Origin: Drechslera avenae
Lineage: Eukaryota > Ascomycota > Dothideomycetes > Pleosporales > Pleosporaceae
Reading direction: 5' to 3'
Assembly (NCBI GenBank): GCA_034640345.1
Contig: JAXRVH010000037.1
Coordinates: 274,333 to 338,332, forward strand
DNA: 64,000 nucleotides
Shown here: positions 11,615 through 21,457 of the stretch, one piece after another
How the letters are laid out: the number at the start of each line of letters is the position of its first letter
Position numbering within the stretch: the first letter of the stretch is position 1
Translations under genes and position numbers: made by a program
Notes under the pieces: generated by a model
Told to the model about the DNA's origin: nothing
The model's database searches: none
What the model saw: only the letters and a program-made list of their open reading frames with translations

Positions 11615-12553
11615 CGTAATGTCCGGATGTACCAAGATCGGGTCGGTAACCGTACTCGCTCGTCAAGCTCGTTCTCCCCGTCTCTTCTTCCGGCAAACTT
11701 CCTTTGCGCGTGTTCACTTTAATCCCTAATCTTCCTTCAATGTCCTCAATCTCAAACACCAAAAGGTCGCCAAACAACATGTCCGATATAAAAGCGCCTT
11801 CCCGCCATCCTTTAACCAACGCCGTTCCTGCACAGCCATCACTTCCTTTAGGACCCCCGCAGCCATAGGCGCTGCAGCCTGAAAGGCGCCTCGCCGTCGT
11901 GTACGTCTGCCATGGCTGTATTTAGAGGCTTGGCTCTTGGGGTGCGTACCTGTTGTGCGAATGAGATAAAGAAAGCTGGGGTGGAAAGTGGGGATTTGCC
12001 CAGCCCGAGCTATGCGACTACGGTTAAGCGGAGTGGGGGAGGGAGCGGCTGAAAGCATGAATCGCATCGGTGTGCCTGATCATAAATCACACATTTGATT
12101 TGATTCGGGAAACTTTGTTTCTTGGTTGGCCGTTTGAATCTTCCGGTCAACTTGCGTCGTAAAGCTTGTCTTTTCCAATTTCTGCTTCTCAAAGGACGCT
12201 GGTAGCGAACATACTGGATGTACACCCTTGCCAAGGCTTTAAGAGCGCATAGAACGGCACCTTTGAAGGAACTGGGCTGGACGCCTCAGTAGGCCTGGTC
12301 CACACAGCCTTTGTTTCCCAGCTGAGCCGGTCGGCCTGTCTCGGGCTGCGGCTGCACGCCCAAAGTGCATTGTGGGGTTGAAGTGCCGAATTTTCTGGTT
12401 AGCTCCGGTACGACTGATAGCCTCATGACATGTGACGTGTTGTAGGTACTTGTTGAAGCTCGATACTGAGTTTACTAACGTTGGCGGAGATGCTGCCCTA
12501 TCCACATGTGCGAGGCGCAAGTCGGTACCTGACGTCGTGCGTAGCTCGCCCGC
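11615..12553. other. Intergenic region upstream of the peptidase
   Basis: About 940 bp between two minus-strand genes: the peptidase promoter and the 3' flank of the methyltransferase gene. Short open frames on both strands encode nothing recognisable. Confidence 0.5.
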
Positions 12554-14614
12554 CTACTTCTTGATGCCCACGACGACAAGATTGCGCGGACTATATTTGT
12601 AATCAAACACGGGTTCCACCCACGCATGCTCAACCTCGTTCTGCTCCTTGAGCCACAAATATCGGTCCGTAACAACGACCGCTTCCACCACACCAGCGCT
12701 GAATGCCATCAGACTCCACATGACACTCAGTTCCTTCTTCCTTTCCGCATACTTGACTTCATAGTCCCTGATATCGTCATCCGTCAACCCATCCATCTTT
12801 CCCTTGATGAAAGCGGGGTCGACCTCGCAGAACGAGTTGTCGGCAGTAAGTTTGGCTAGCGCGGCGCGTACATAGGAAACAAAATCGCTGTAGGCGAATT
12901 TGCGCAGTGTGCCGATGGTGAGGGGTGTAGTTGTGCCGTCAGAGGAAAGACCAGGACCAAGGCCACTAGGAGGTGTCCAGTTTACCTGTGATGTGTGGCC
13001 GTTTGCAGAAACGGCGCTGCCAGTGAGACCTTGCTCATCGAGAGGGGCGGAAACGACGCCGCGGTCGAAGAAGATGCGCTGGAGCAGGGCGCGGTAGAAA
13101 TGGCGGGTGAAGAAAAGGTCTGAGTCGGTAGCGCCCCAGTTGAAGGGTGCTTGGACGGCCATCATTCGAGCTGTGATGTTAAGGCGCACACCTTTGGGTT
13201 GTTCGATCATAGTGCCGCCTTCGGATGGTTTGAGAGGCGTGTGTGGTAAGGGGTAATTGGCGAGTTTCTCGGACATTGGGAAGCCGTTTGGATCAAATGC
13301 TTTGGACGTAGACTCTAGCCGTGGATGATTCGGTCGAAGCGTGGGCAGCTTGTATGTTGGTGGGCCAAGACGCTCGGTGACGAGGTTGTAACAGCAGCCT
13401 ACCATTGCTACGGCGGAGATGTGAGGATTGAGTAGCATTGAACGTAGCCCATAGTGGACGAGGTTTCCACAGGAATGAAGAGAGATGACCATGGCATTCA
13501 CCTCTTTGGGTTTGGAGATAGCCTTGAGATCGGTAGCTTCCGCGACTACAGCTTCGGCCGAGGATACAACTTCCTCTGGCACATTTGAGCTGTCAAGCAC
13601 TTGGTCAATGACTGGTGTGAGATCGCCGCCTTTGATAACATGCTCAACATATTGAACACTGCCATAGCCGTCGTTGTATATCTGAAGTGTCGAGGTCTTG
13701 GTTGACTGGCCTGCATCTGCAGTCTCATTGACATTTGATGGGGACGCTTGTTGTGAATCAAGTGTACAACCATTGTCGTCACACGTTACACCGTTCTGGG
13801 GTGCCGGGTGAGTTGTGGTTGAATCTGGCGTTACTTTGCTGTCAGCCATCGTTTCAGAGGGCTCATCAGACGCGTTGATGACAGGCTTGTTGCCTTTCTT
13901 TAGTTTTCCAATCTTGGCGCGATACTCTTTCTTGTTCCGCATCACGATTGGCTTTGCAACCAGCTTGGCTAAAATATCCATGTTCTTTGCTCCATCGATA
14001 TTGTGTTGTTTGCTTTCTACAGCGACGATGTGCTTGGAGTAGGGAGAAGCAGCAAGCGCACGTCCAAGATAGTTCTGGCCTGAACCGAAATCCACAAGAT
14101 GGGTTATGGGCTTCCTGTCAGACTCTGCTATCTCTGAGGTGAGCCTATCGATGTAGCGCGCAAAGTTGTCAACTTCATGCACTTTCTTGACCTTCATGCC
14201 CATGGCTATGTGGCGTGGTAGTGCAGTCTTCTGGGGTTCAAGAGCTGAGTTGGGGGGAGGAAAGTCGCGCCCTAGCAGATGCTTTCGCACGGTTTTGATG
14301 TACTGTAGCAGCTCCTCGGGCGGTGCAGGACCATCCCGCCAAACCCCATTATCATTGTCCAACTGGGCGAGATCTTCTCTCATCAGTAGGTCCAAGATGT
14401 CCATGATATCCCTCGTCTTGAACCATTCTCTCCATGACTGAGGCAGAATATGCGAGTAGAGATCAGGGGACCTAGTGTAGAAGTCGAGGATATGCACACC
14501 ACCACAGAGCGTCTGGAGAAGCCATGAGGAAGTTGACAAGTTCAGCAATGACTCGATGTACTCGTCGGTATTTGTAAAATCCGGGGGGAGGGGCAGGGGC
14601 GTATCCGGGCCCAT
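12554..14614 (-). CDS. METTL25/RRNAD1-type SAM-dependent methyltransferase
   Basis: Single exon, 686 aa. The open frame extends a little past 14614, but 14614 is the first in-frame ATG (MGPDTPLPL); an in-frame TGA lies further upstream. The SAM-binding loop is DFGSGQNYLG (residues 175-184). A later VISLHSCGNL strand and an MVGCCYNLVTE motif match the METTL25/METTL25B (RRNAD1) family, as does the C-terminal block with TDRYLWLKEQ. The middle (about residues 245-310) is a low-complexity insert without a family counterpart that I recognise. In animals this family is linked to rRNA or ribosomal-protein modification; the fungal substrate is unknown. The gene is divergent from TLG1 over a spacer under 300 bp. 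Confidence 0.85.
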   Translation of the reverse strand: MGPDTPLPLPPDFTNTDEYIESLLNLSTSSWLLQTLCGGVHILDFYTRSPDLYSHILPQSWREWFKTRDIMDILDLLMREDLAQLDNDNGVWRDGPAPPEELLQYIKTVRKHLLGRDFPPPNSALEPQKTALPRHIAMGMKVKKVHEVDNFARYIDRLTSEIAESDRKPITHLVDFGSGQNYLGRALAASPYSKHIVAVESKQHNIDGAKNMDILAKLVAKPIVMRNKKEYRAKIGKLKKGNKPVINASDEPSETMADSKVTPDSTTTHPAPQNGVTCDDNGCTLDSQQASPSNVNETADAGQSTKTSTLQIYNDGYGSVQYVEHVIKGGDLTPVIDQVLDSSNVPEEVVSSAEAVVAEATDLKAISKPKEVNAMVISLHSCGNLVHYGLRSMLLNPHISAVAMVGCCYNLVTERLGPPTYKLPTLRPNHPRLESTSKAFDPNGFPMSEKLANYPLPHTPLKPSEGGTMIEQPKGVRLNITARMMAVQAPFNWGATDSDLFFTRHFYRALLQRIFFDRGVVSAPLDEQGLTGSAVSANGHTSQVNWTPPSGLGPGLSSDGTTTPLTIGTLRKFAYSDFVSYVRAALAKLTADNSFCEVDPAFIKGKMDGLTDDDIRDYEVKYAERKKELSVMWSLMAFSAGVVEAVVVTDRYLWLKEQNEVEHAWVEPVFDYKYSPRNLVVVGIKK

Positions 14615-14909
14615 TGTTTCATCCAAATCCTCTTGATTCTCTTTCGCACCGGGTGAGGTTTGTCCGTATTTGGATTCTTGAGGATTGTCGCGCCATCAGG
14701 TAGACATGGTGGTGTTTGTGAGTTGCCGTGGTCAATTTTCTTGGGAACGTGGGCCCGTGCCGAGGCCTCGGTGTTGGGGCGCGTCATACCGGCCGGTACA
14801 GTAGCGAGCACTCGACAATCGACCAGGACAAAACATCGCCTCACGCCTCAACACGCTGTTCTGGGTCACAACTAGGATTACTAGTAAATTCCTTGTCGCG
14901 TAGTTCAAG
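14615..14909. promoter_or_regulatory. Short divergent promoter, methyltransferase / TLG1
   Basis: The start codons of two divergently transcribed genes are 295 bp apart, so both promoters must share this interval. It contains a short palindrome-like CCGAGGCCTCGG at 14760-14771. No TATA box was seen in either direction. Confidence 0.55.
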
Positions 14910-15746
14910 ATGATGTCAGGGCAAAACGATGAGGATCCATTCCTCCAGGTTCAAGCGTAAGACGGCTTGCTCCTCTCCAAGTCTAGGCAGCTTCATTAAC
15001 TTGCTATAGAGACGTACTGTCTGCCCTCAACACTGCAAGGCCCCTATTTAAATCCTATTTACGTATCCGCTCCTCAGCCTCTTCAGCCAACAGCCCCGAG
15101 CTCCGAGAAGCGCGTAGCGAGCTGGAGCAGACGCTCCAGGACCTCAGCCAGGATCTCGAGGACCTTGTAGAGAGCGTCAAGGCAGTCGAACATGACCCCT
15201 ATCGCTTTGGGCTGGAGATTGACGAGGTCGAGCGACGGAGAAGACTGGTCAAGGAGGTTGGCTATGAAATCGAGAACATGCGCGAGGAGCTACAGCAGAC
15301 AGTCGAGCATGCGAAGAACAAGGGCAAGAGCGCCGCGAACGGCGACATGCTGCCCGACCCAGACTCTTTCGAGGAAGAGGACAATTACGCGGCATTCGAG
15401 CAGGAGCGACAGATGGAGCTGATGCACGAGCAGGACGAGGCTCTAGATGGCGTCTTCCGTACCGTAGGCAACCTGCGACAGCAAGCTGATGATATGGGTC
15501 GCGAGCTCGAAGAACAAGGTGAACTGCTCAACGACGTGGATACGATAGCAGACCGGGTCGGCGGCAAGCTCCAGACGGGGCTGAAGAAGGTCGGTTGGGT
15601 CATCAAACAGAACGAAGGTGCGTTAGCTGAAACACGTGTCACATGCCTTGCTGACTGTTTCCATTGTAGACTCATGGTCCAGTTGCTGCATTGGTGTGCT
15701 CATATTCGTCTTAATCCTGCTCCTCGTCCTACTTCTCATTCTCTGA
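14910..15746 (+). CDS. TLG1: Tlg1/syntaxin-6-type Qc-SNARE
   Basis: Three exons: 14910-14956, 15010-15617, 15670-15746, giving 243 aa (242 if the second of two adjacent ATGs is used). The first exon is only 47 bp and the last 77 bp; both are needed to complete the domains. The N-terminus (EDPFLQVQADVLSALNTA) matches the syntaxin-6 N-terminal three-helix domain. The SNARE helix covers about residues 150-210, with the zero-layer Gln in ELEEQGELL. The last exon encodes a single membrane anchor (CCIGVLIFVLILLLVLLLIL) ending at the stop, as in tail-anchored SNAREs. It acts in fusion of endosome-derived vesicles at the Golgi together with GARP. Confidence 0.93.
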
Positions 15747-16600
15747 ACGCGCAATGCCTGCATCGCAAAACCTTAGACTCTGCCGGATGCAAGCCCTCCC
15801 GCATGTGCAGATGCCGAGCCGCCAATGACGGAAAACATATCTCCCAACTTGGTGCCAGTTCACTTCACTACCAGAAGACAGCCTCGAGATGTAGGGCCAT
15901 CGGCTTGTTGATATCGTCTCATTGGATCTGAAGTTTTTGGAACTGATCGTTGCTATATTCGCAATCGCATACGTATGACGGAGTCGCTGTCGCAACCCCT
16001 GCCTGATCCCGTTCCTGTAGCGTGGTTCACGTTGCCGGCGCTATCCCGACTCGGGCAATCTGCAGCTCCAAGGTAATCCATCTATCCTTGGATACGTGCA
16101 TATTAGCATTATCCATGGTCAGAACGTCTCACTGCAACTGCTCACCTCCAGTCAACCAGGACTGCGGTGCATCACGATCCCAATATGTAGTTTTCAACAT
16201 GATTATGGTGCAACCGAGCAATGTCGACATGGTACGGGGCTGTTGGGCGTATGTTGGGTGTGTTGACACCGACGAGGACCCACTGGTTCCCTCATCGACA
16301 GCATTCCCGACGTCTCATCGTCGCACAGAGCTTTCACAATTAGAAACATGTATTGAAGAGGCTCTGGAATGCACCCTGCAACTATGGAGCACGATGGTAG
16401 CGTTGCTTCTGAGACGCGTCTCGTATGACATGTCCAGCTTCCTCCAACACGTTTACGAAAATCATACATGCACTGGCCATCACTTGTCTGATTTTTTTGC
16501 TTTCTTGTCACTTGCTGCCGAGTCACACTCGTTGATATTCATTTGATGTTTTGCTATAGACACGGTCTTTACCTCGCGCGTATATACTGTCTCCCACTGG
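15747..16600. other. Intergenic region, TLG1 to membrane protein
   Basis: About 850 bp with no supported gene. A 174-codon frame at 16022-16546 lacks a recognisable product and is overlapped by open frames on the other strand. Confidence 0.45.
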
Positions 16601-18402
16601 ATGGCTGGATCAGACACCAGCAGTAGCGAAGCTCGACAGCCGCTCAACCTCAAAATAAACAAAACAATTCCACGCCGAAAAGTGACTTTGGTTACCATTA
16701 CAGTCCTTTTAAATATACTCACTTGGAGTGCCCTCATCAGCCTCATCGCTTCTATTGTTCAGACCGCATCTGATCTTACGGATACGACGAGCATTGCGCC
16801 AGTTGTTTTGACCTCAACATCGGTACGTCTGCATGGATCCTTCAGTATAAACAACGATGACTAAGAAATTCAGGCTCTAGCAACATTAACATATATTATT
16901 CTCCACACAGTCTTCTCCTTCAGGCAGAAGACATGGGAACGACGACAAATCACGTCAGCCGTCGACAGGACCTTCTATTTTGCCATTCGTATTGCAGCAT
17001 CATTGTGTGTACTTTGGATGCTTACGTCTGGGTGGAACATGATTCTTGTCGCGAGGAGGCCTATTTGCTTGCAGAAAGCGCCTGGGCTACAAAGTTGGGA
17101 ATATGGCACAACCTGCCAGATGAGCCGTGTTAGCATAGCTTTCGCTGCAATTGCACTGTCAGTAACGCGTTTGTGTTTTGAGGGGCTGTTACTGACAAAA
17201 GTACCAGCGCCGCATCGTGTGCTCTTTTTGGCATGCTTGCTATTGTCAGTCGGCCCTTTGAGGCCCATTTGTTCAAACATGGCTACCAACAGTCTGTTGA
17301 TTCTGATTCTACCCCGTCTATATCCCGCACGAATACTACATTGCCACCAATGTCTGGAAGCTTGGAGAAACACGAGCGTGGTCGGGGTCGACGGCGGTCC
17401 ACTTCGATAGAAAGTGACAACTCCTCAAATACCAACGTATCCTCGATACATCGGAGTACCAGCGCACCGCGTATGTTTTATCACTCGAGAACCTCTAGCT
17501 CCTTATCACGAACCCCACGCTTCTCAGGTCTAGACAGAACCCCAATCTTTGGACAGCCGTCGGTACAAGCGCAATACGCACCCTCTACATGGCGTGCCAT
17601 CCATCCTGCAGCGTCAACAATGCTTGTATCACGCTCGTATCCTCAGTTGCCTAGCGCTTCTATGTCTCACCAGAGCCTGTATTCGCGCTCCTCGATATCG
17701 CTTACTCGCCCCAGTCGCCTTAGTTATGCGTCGCCACCTGGAACCTCAAGCTCGAGCGGGTCTAGCCGTCCAGACAGTCGTGATGAGATTTCTTCTGTGA
17801 AAATCGACGCCGAAGGAAGGGCGTCTGCTAGTGAGATTGCATTTGCTCTCGTAAATGGAACAGAGATACCGGGCTCATTACGCCCCAAGAACCAGACCGG
17901 ACACTCGCGCACAGTTAGTGCGCCAAACACTACTGGCGGTGCTCCTCAACCATACCACTTAGGCCGCATGGCTAAGGGCTGGAAACCACAGCTTGTCGAT
18001 ATAGGCCCTTCTAAAACTCGTGTGCGTGCAGCAAAGCATTTGGAGCTCGCTCGTAGCTCATCAACGGGCTTTCTCGATCGTTTCAGTCCTGACAGTAGCC
18101 CCGATGCTAGCCCCAACAACGACATCAGACGGCCATACCAACCTTTTGGAAATGAGTCCGGCACGAGGAACGCTATCCAAGCACCGCCGAAAGTCCGAGA
18201 GTTGAAATCTGCGAGGAGACTTCATTCGAGAATCTCCAGTGCTCCTACACCTGCAGAAGCTGCACAATATATGGTTATGCAGATGCCTGAAGATCTCCAG
18301 ACATATCATACCAGGTCGAAGAGCGCTGATGCAGGGCTCATGTTGAGACTTCCATTCGAAGCAATCAAGAATAAGCCGCTGCCGAGAATTGCCATCCTAT
18401 AG
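16601..18402 (+). CDS. Four-helix membrane protein with long Ser-rich tail
   Basis: Three exons: 16601-16822, 16874-17157, 17208-18402, giving 566 aa. Introns are 51 and 50 bp with GTACGT and GTCAGT donors and matching phases. Four hydrophobic segments lie in the first 180 residues: VTLVTITVLLNILTWSALIS, LATLTYIILHTVFSF, FAIRIAASLCVLWMLTS and IAFAAIALAASCALFGMLAI; the last is assembled across intron 2. The remaining about 380 residues are Ser/Arg/Pro-rich and probably cytoplasmic, with many potential phosphorylation sites. The layout resembles fungal MARVEL-like or plasma-membrane proteins of unknown role. I do not recognise an orthologue. The start could lie upstream, but MAGSDTSSSEARQPL leads directly into the first helix. 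Confidence 0.8.
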
Positions 18403-19904
18403 GACGAAAGTTGAGGCTCCTCAATTTATTCATCCACCTGATTCGGGATTCATCCATCTGTTTAAGATCCGATTCGGGATTCGGGAGTTTTATAAGTGCA
18501 TCATCCGTCTTCGGCATGCATGAGATTTGATTACCCCAAAAGCATACGAAAAGAATATTCAACGTATCGAGCAGGGAATACACACTTTACACCGTCAGTT
18601 CTGTCACTCCATCTCAACCAACACACAGCTAACTAGCAGTAGAACCACAATTTCCTCTGCTCAATGAACTTCAACCCGGGAGAAGACACTAAAACCGGGC
18701 CGTCTGTGCATGCACATCCCGTCCCCCCAAAACAGCCCACGTTGCTGATGGAGTCCTGTTGGACCGCCGTGGGGGTCAGCAGCGCCACCCGTCAGCTTAC
18801 AGCAAACGACAGATGACTTTCCATGGTGGCGGTAGCAAATCCTACTGGCCAACCTGCTTCGACGTAAGCAAGCATTTATCAATAATGGCTTCTCTTGGCA
18901 CCACTCGATGCGAATTACGCACCAAAAACTCTGCTGTCCATATGCATGTTTTTTGTAAGCCGTGGCAACAGTCAAACTCCGTTGGCATCTCATCTCAGAT
19001 CCTAGGCTTGCATATGCTGCTCGTGGCTTGCAGAGCCTGCTACGGTGGTAGCCTGCAAGCAGGCAGATACTGGGCGTGTGTGTATATGGGCGCACGAGAC
19101 GATGGCACGAGATGGGGTTCCATTGTGCATAGGCGGAGAGGGCTCACGTCATTTCTCACAAACGGGGTTTTCCCTGTTTACCATTCAAATCGCCATGATG
19201 CACACGGGATCTGTAAGCTTCGGCTTGATGCCAATGTGGGGATGCTGGGGCGGTGGCGCGTAGTGTGTTATTAACAGAATGAGCTAGAACACGGGGAGCA
19301 TAGGCGGTGTGAGAAGATTTGTTGAGGTCAGAAGGCGCTTTTGTGGCTATGAGATGACAATTTCATCCCATGTTATGTATGTGTGTGTATGTAGAGTTGT
19401 ATGAGGAAATATGAGAGTCAAGATCCAGACAAGGATCTTTCAAATCAATCAGAAGGAAAATAGCTAGTTACTAGTAAAGTCAGTAACACGGTCATGTATC
19501 GCAGACCAAGATAGCGAAAAAAAAAAAGTCAGCCGATGTTACATATACCCATGCATTGCATCACATCACCCTTATGGCATTCTCTTTGCCAATTGTCTTG
19601 ACCGCACGTATACAAGGTTTATAGGGAAAGCCCAAATACGAAAAAGTATGTTTGGCAACGTGGCGTATACTCGCTTATACTGACAGGGTAAACAATAAAT
19701 GCCTCCCAGAGAGAGAAAGAAGTGAGAATGTTTACGTAAAAGCTTGGAAGAGAGAGCATAGCATTGACGATTGAGGCGTATAGAGGGCTTATACGGGAGA
19801 GGTCATTATTATGGGTAGAAGAGAGGGGAGGGAAGGGGTTCGTTAGTGGATAATAGTGGGATGTGTTTTTTTTTACATTGGATTGAGAGCGGATACTGAT
19901 ATAT

Positions 19905-19922
19905 ACACACACACACACACAC
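19905..19922 (+). repeat. AC dinucleotide microsatellite
   Basis: About nine AC units directly after a TATATA run, in non-coding sequence. Confidence 0.8.
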
Positions 19923-20846
19923 AAGAAAGACAGAGGAGTTGTAGATTCTACGAACAAGCCATGCTAATGTATAATGAGAAATGGCAATGTAGAAGGCAGA
20001 TACACAAAAGCTAAATATTACATGGTTGGCTGGATACGGAAGCATGGACGAAAGTTGTGGGGCGTCTTACACCTAGGATACCCATACCCCGGTAAAGACG
20101 AACCCAGATCGATCAGCACAACGTGGAACAAATGAATCGTAGAAAAAAATTCGGGTAAAAGCGGGGTGCCCGTAGGGCATGCATGCATTCTCACTCACGT
20201 GGAAGAAGAAGAAAAAAAACGTAAAACACTTGCATACATACGCAAACGTGCAGATGTATTCGATCTGGACATGTGTCAGGCATGATCTGATCTGCAAGCC
20301 ACGAGATCTTGTTTTCTCTTTTTTTGGGTGAGCTTACGTCTAGCAGGTCTGGGTTCATCTTAGGCAAGGCACACTTGCCAGATACGTCAGAGATTACGAG
20401 ACGGGGAAACGCACAACACAACCGCTTCCCACTGCGAGACGAGCATAAAGGGCGTTTTGTCCACATTATCGTCATCTCAGCTATCATCTTCGGGGGGTGA
20501 ATCCACTCAAAGGTCTGGACGAAAGCGCGTTTGCCAATGAATTGATGCTGTTATGTCATATTATCTTCTGGGGTTGAAGCTTGGCTGCCTAGGTGAATTC
20601 CAAAAGGCGCGCGAGCTGACCTCAGCGGGTATTGGCAGACGATAGAAGGAAGAGGGAAGTCATGTGGGCGTTCGATGACTGAACAGGCGTGGAGTACGCC
20701 ACCAACTGTGTGATGGCGGCGGAGGGAGCTTGGTGTAGTTGGTGGAAGAGGATGTGGTAGGTAATGAAGTGGTTAGGTAATGGAGAAGACTTTGATGATG
20801 GCTTGGGTGACAGGGGAGCAACACGCCTGATATCAAGGAAGAAGTG

Positions 20847-20852
20847 TATAAA
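20847..20852 (+). promoter_or_regulatory. TATA box of the small secreted protein gene
   Basis: TATAAA lies 106 bp before the ATG at 20953, followed by a C/A-rich, G-poor leader, as in many strongly or conditionally expressed fungal genes. Confidence 0.6.
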
Positions 20853-20952
20853 TTCACACCTACCATGCCCTCCCTTCCATCCATTCTATCAACACATTCC
20901 AACCCAACACTTCATCCCCAACCCAAAACAAACCACCCAAACAACATCCAAA

Positions 20953-21457
20953 ATGCAGCCCTTCACCCTCACCACCCTCCTCGCCACCGCCCTGCTCTCC
21001 CTCTCCTCCTCCGCCTCCCCTCTCTCCGCCGAAAAACGCCAGGTCCCTGTCGGCGCTCCCCGCGTCTACGCCCGCTTCTACGGCGACGGCGGCTGCAGCA
21101 CTGAATGGCTGGAAGACACTGTTTTCCTGCAATCAGGAACACCTGGACTGGCCGGATGCCAGGATCTGACTGTTGGACCATTTGCTAGCACGTACTTTTA
21201 CGAGAACAACTTCAATGCTACCGGTACGTCTAATCTTTCCCCCCTCCGCGTTGATAAGGAGTCGAAGGGCGAGAGAAACTGGGAATCGGGAACACAAAGG
21301 GGCATGTACTGATGATGTGACAAAAACAACAGTCCGGTTCTTCAACCTCCCTTGCTCGCAACTCACTTCCGTCAACTCTGGAAACCACATCGATATTGCG
21401 CCGGGCCAAGCTCCTGGGTGTCAGGCGTTGGCTATTAGGTCGTGGGTTACCTTGTAA
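20953..21457 (+). CDS. Small secreted cysteine-containing protein
   Basis: Two exons: 20953-21223 and 21333-21457, giving 131 aa. The 109-bp intron has donor GTACGT, acceptor ACAACAG and phase 1 on both sides. MQPFTLTTLLATALLSLSSS is a signal peptide. SAEKRQVPVG contains a Lys-Arg pair typical of a Kex2 propeptide cleavage site. The mature part is about 100 residues with four cysteines (GGCS, AGCQ, PCSQ, PGCQ), enough for two disulfides. It contains several aromatic residues near the mature N-terminus (VYARFYGDGG). No enzyme family was recognised. Size, signal, KR site and TATA promoter fit a secreted effector-like or cell-surface protein, but nothing here shows a role in a host. Confidence 0.82.

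Larger units (their letters stand above)
18403..20952. other. 2.5-kb intergenic region before the small secreted protein
   Basis: No supported gene. Open frames near 18661-19274 overlap on opposite strands and look random. The region contains a GATTCGGGATTC-type short repeat (about 18438-18486), an AC dinucleotide tract at 19905-19922, A- and T-tracts, and the TATA box of the downstream gene. Confidence 0.5.

Noticed and set aside
18661..19274. Overlapping sense and antisense frames of 144 and 171 codons
   Set aside because: Neither looks like protein, neither has splice-supported extension, and they occupy the same DNA.
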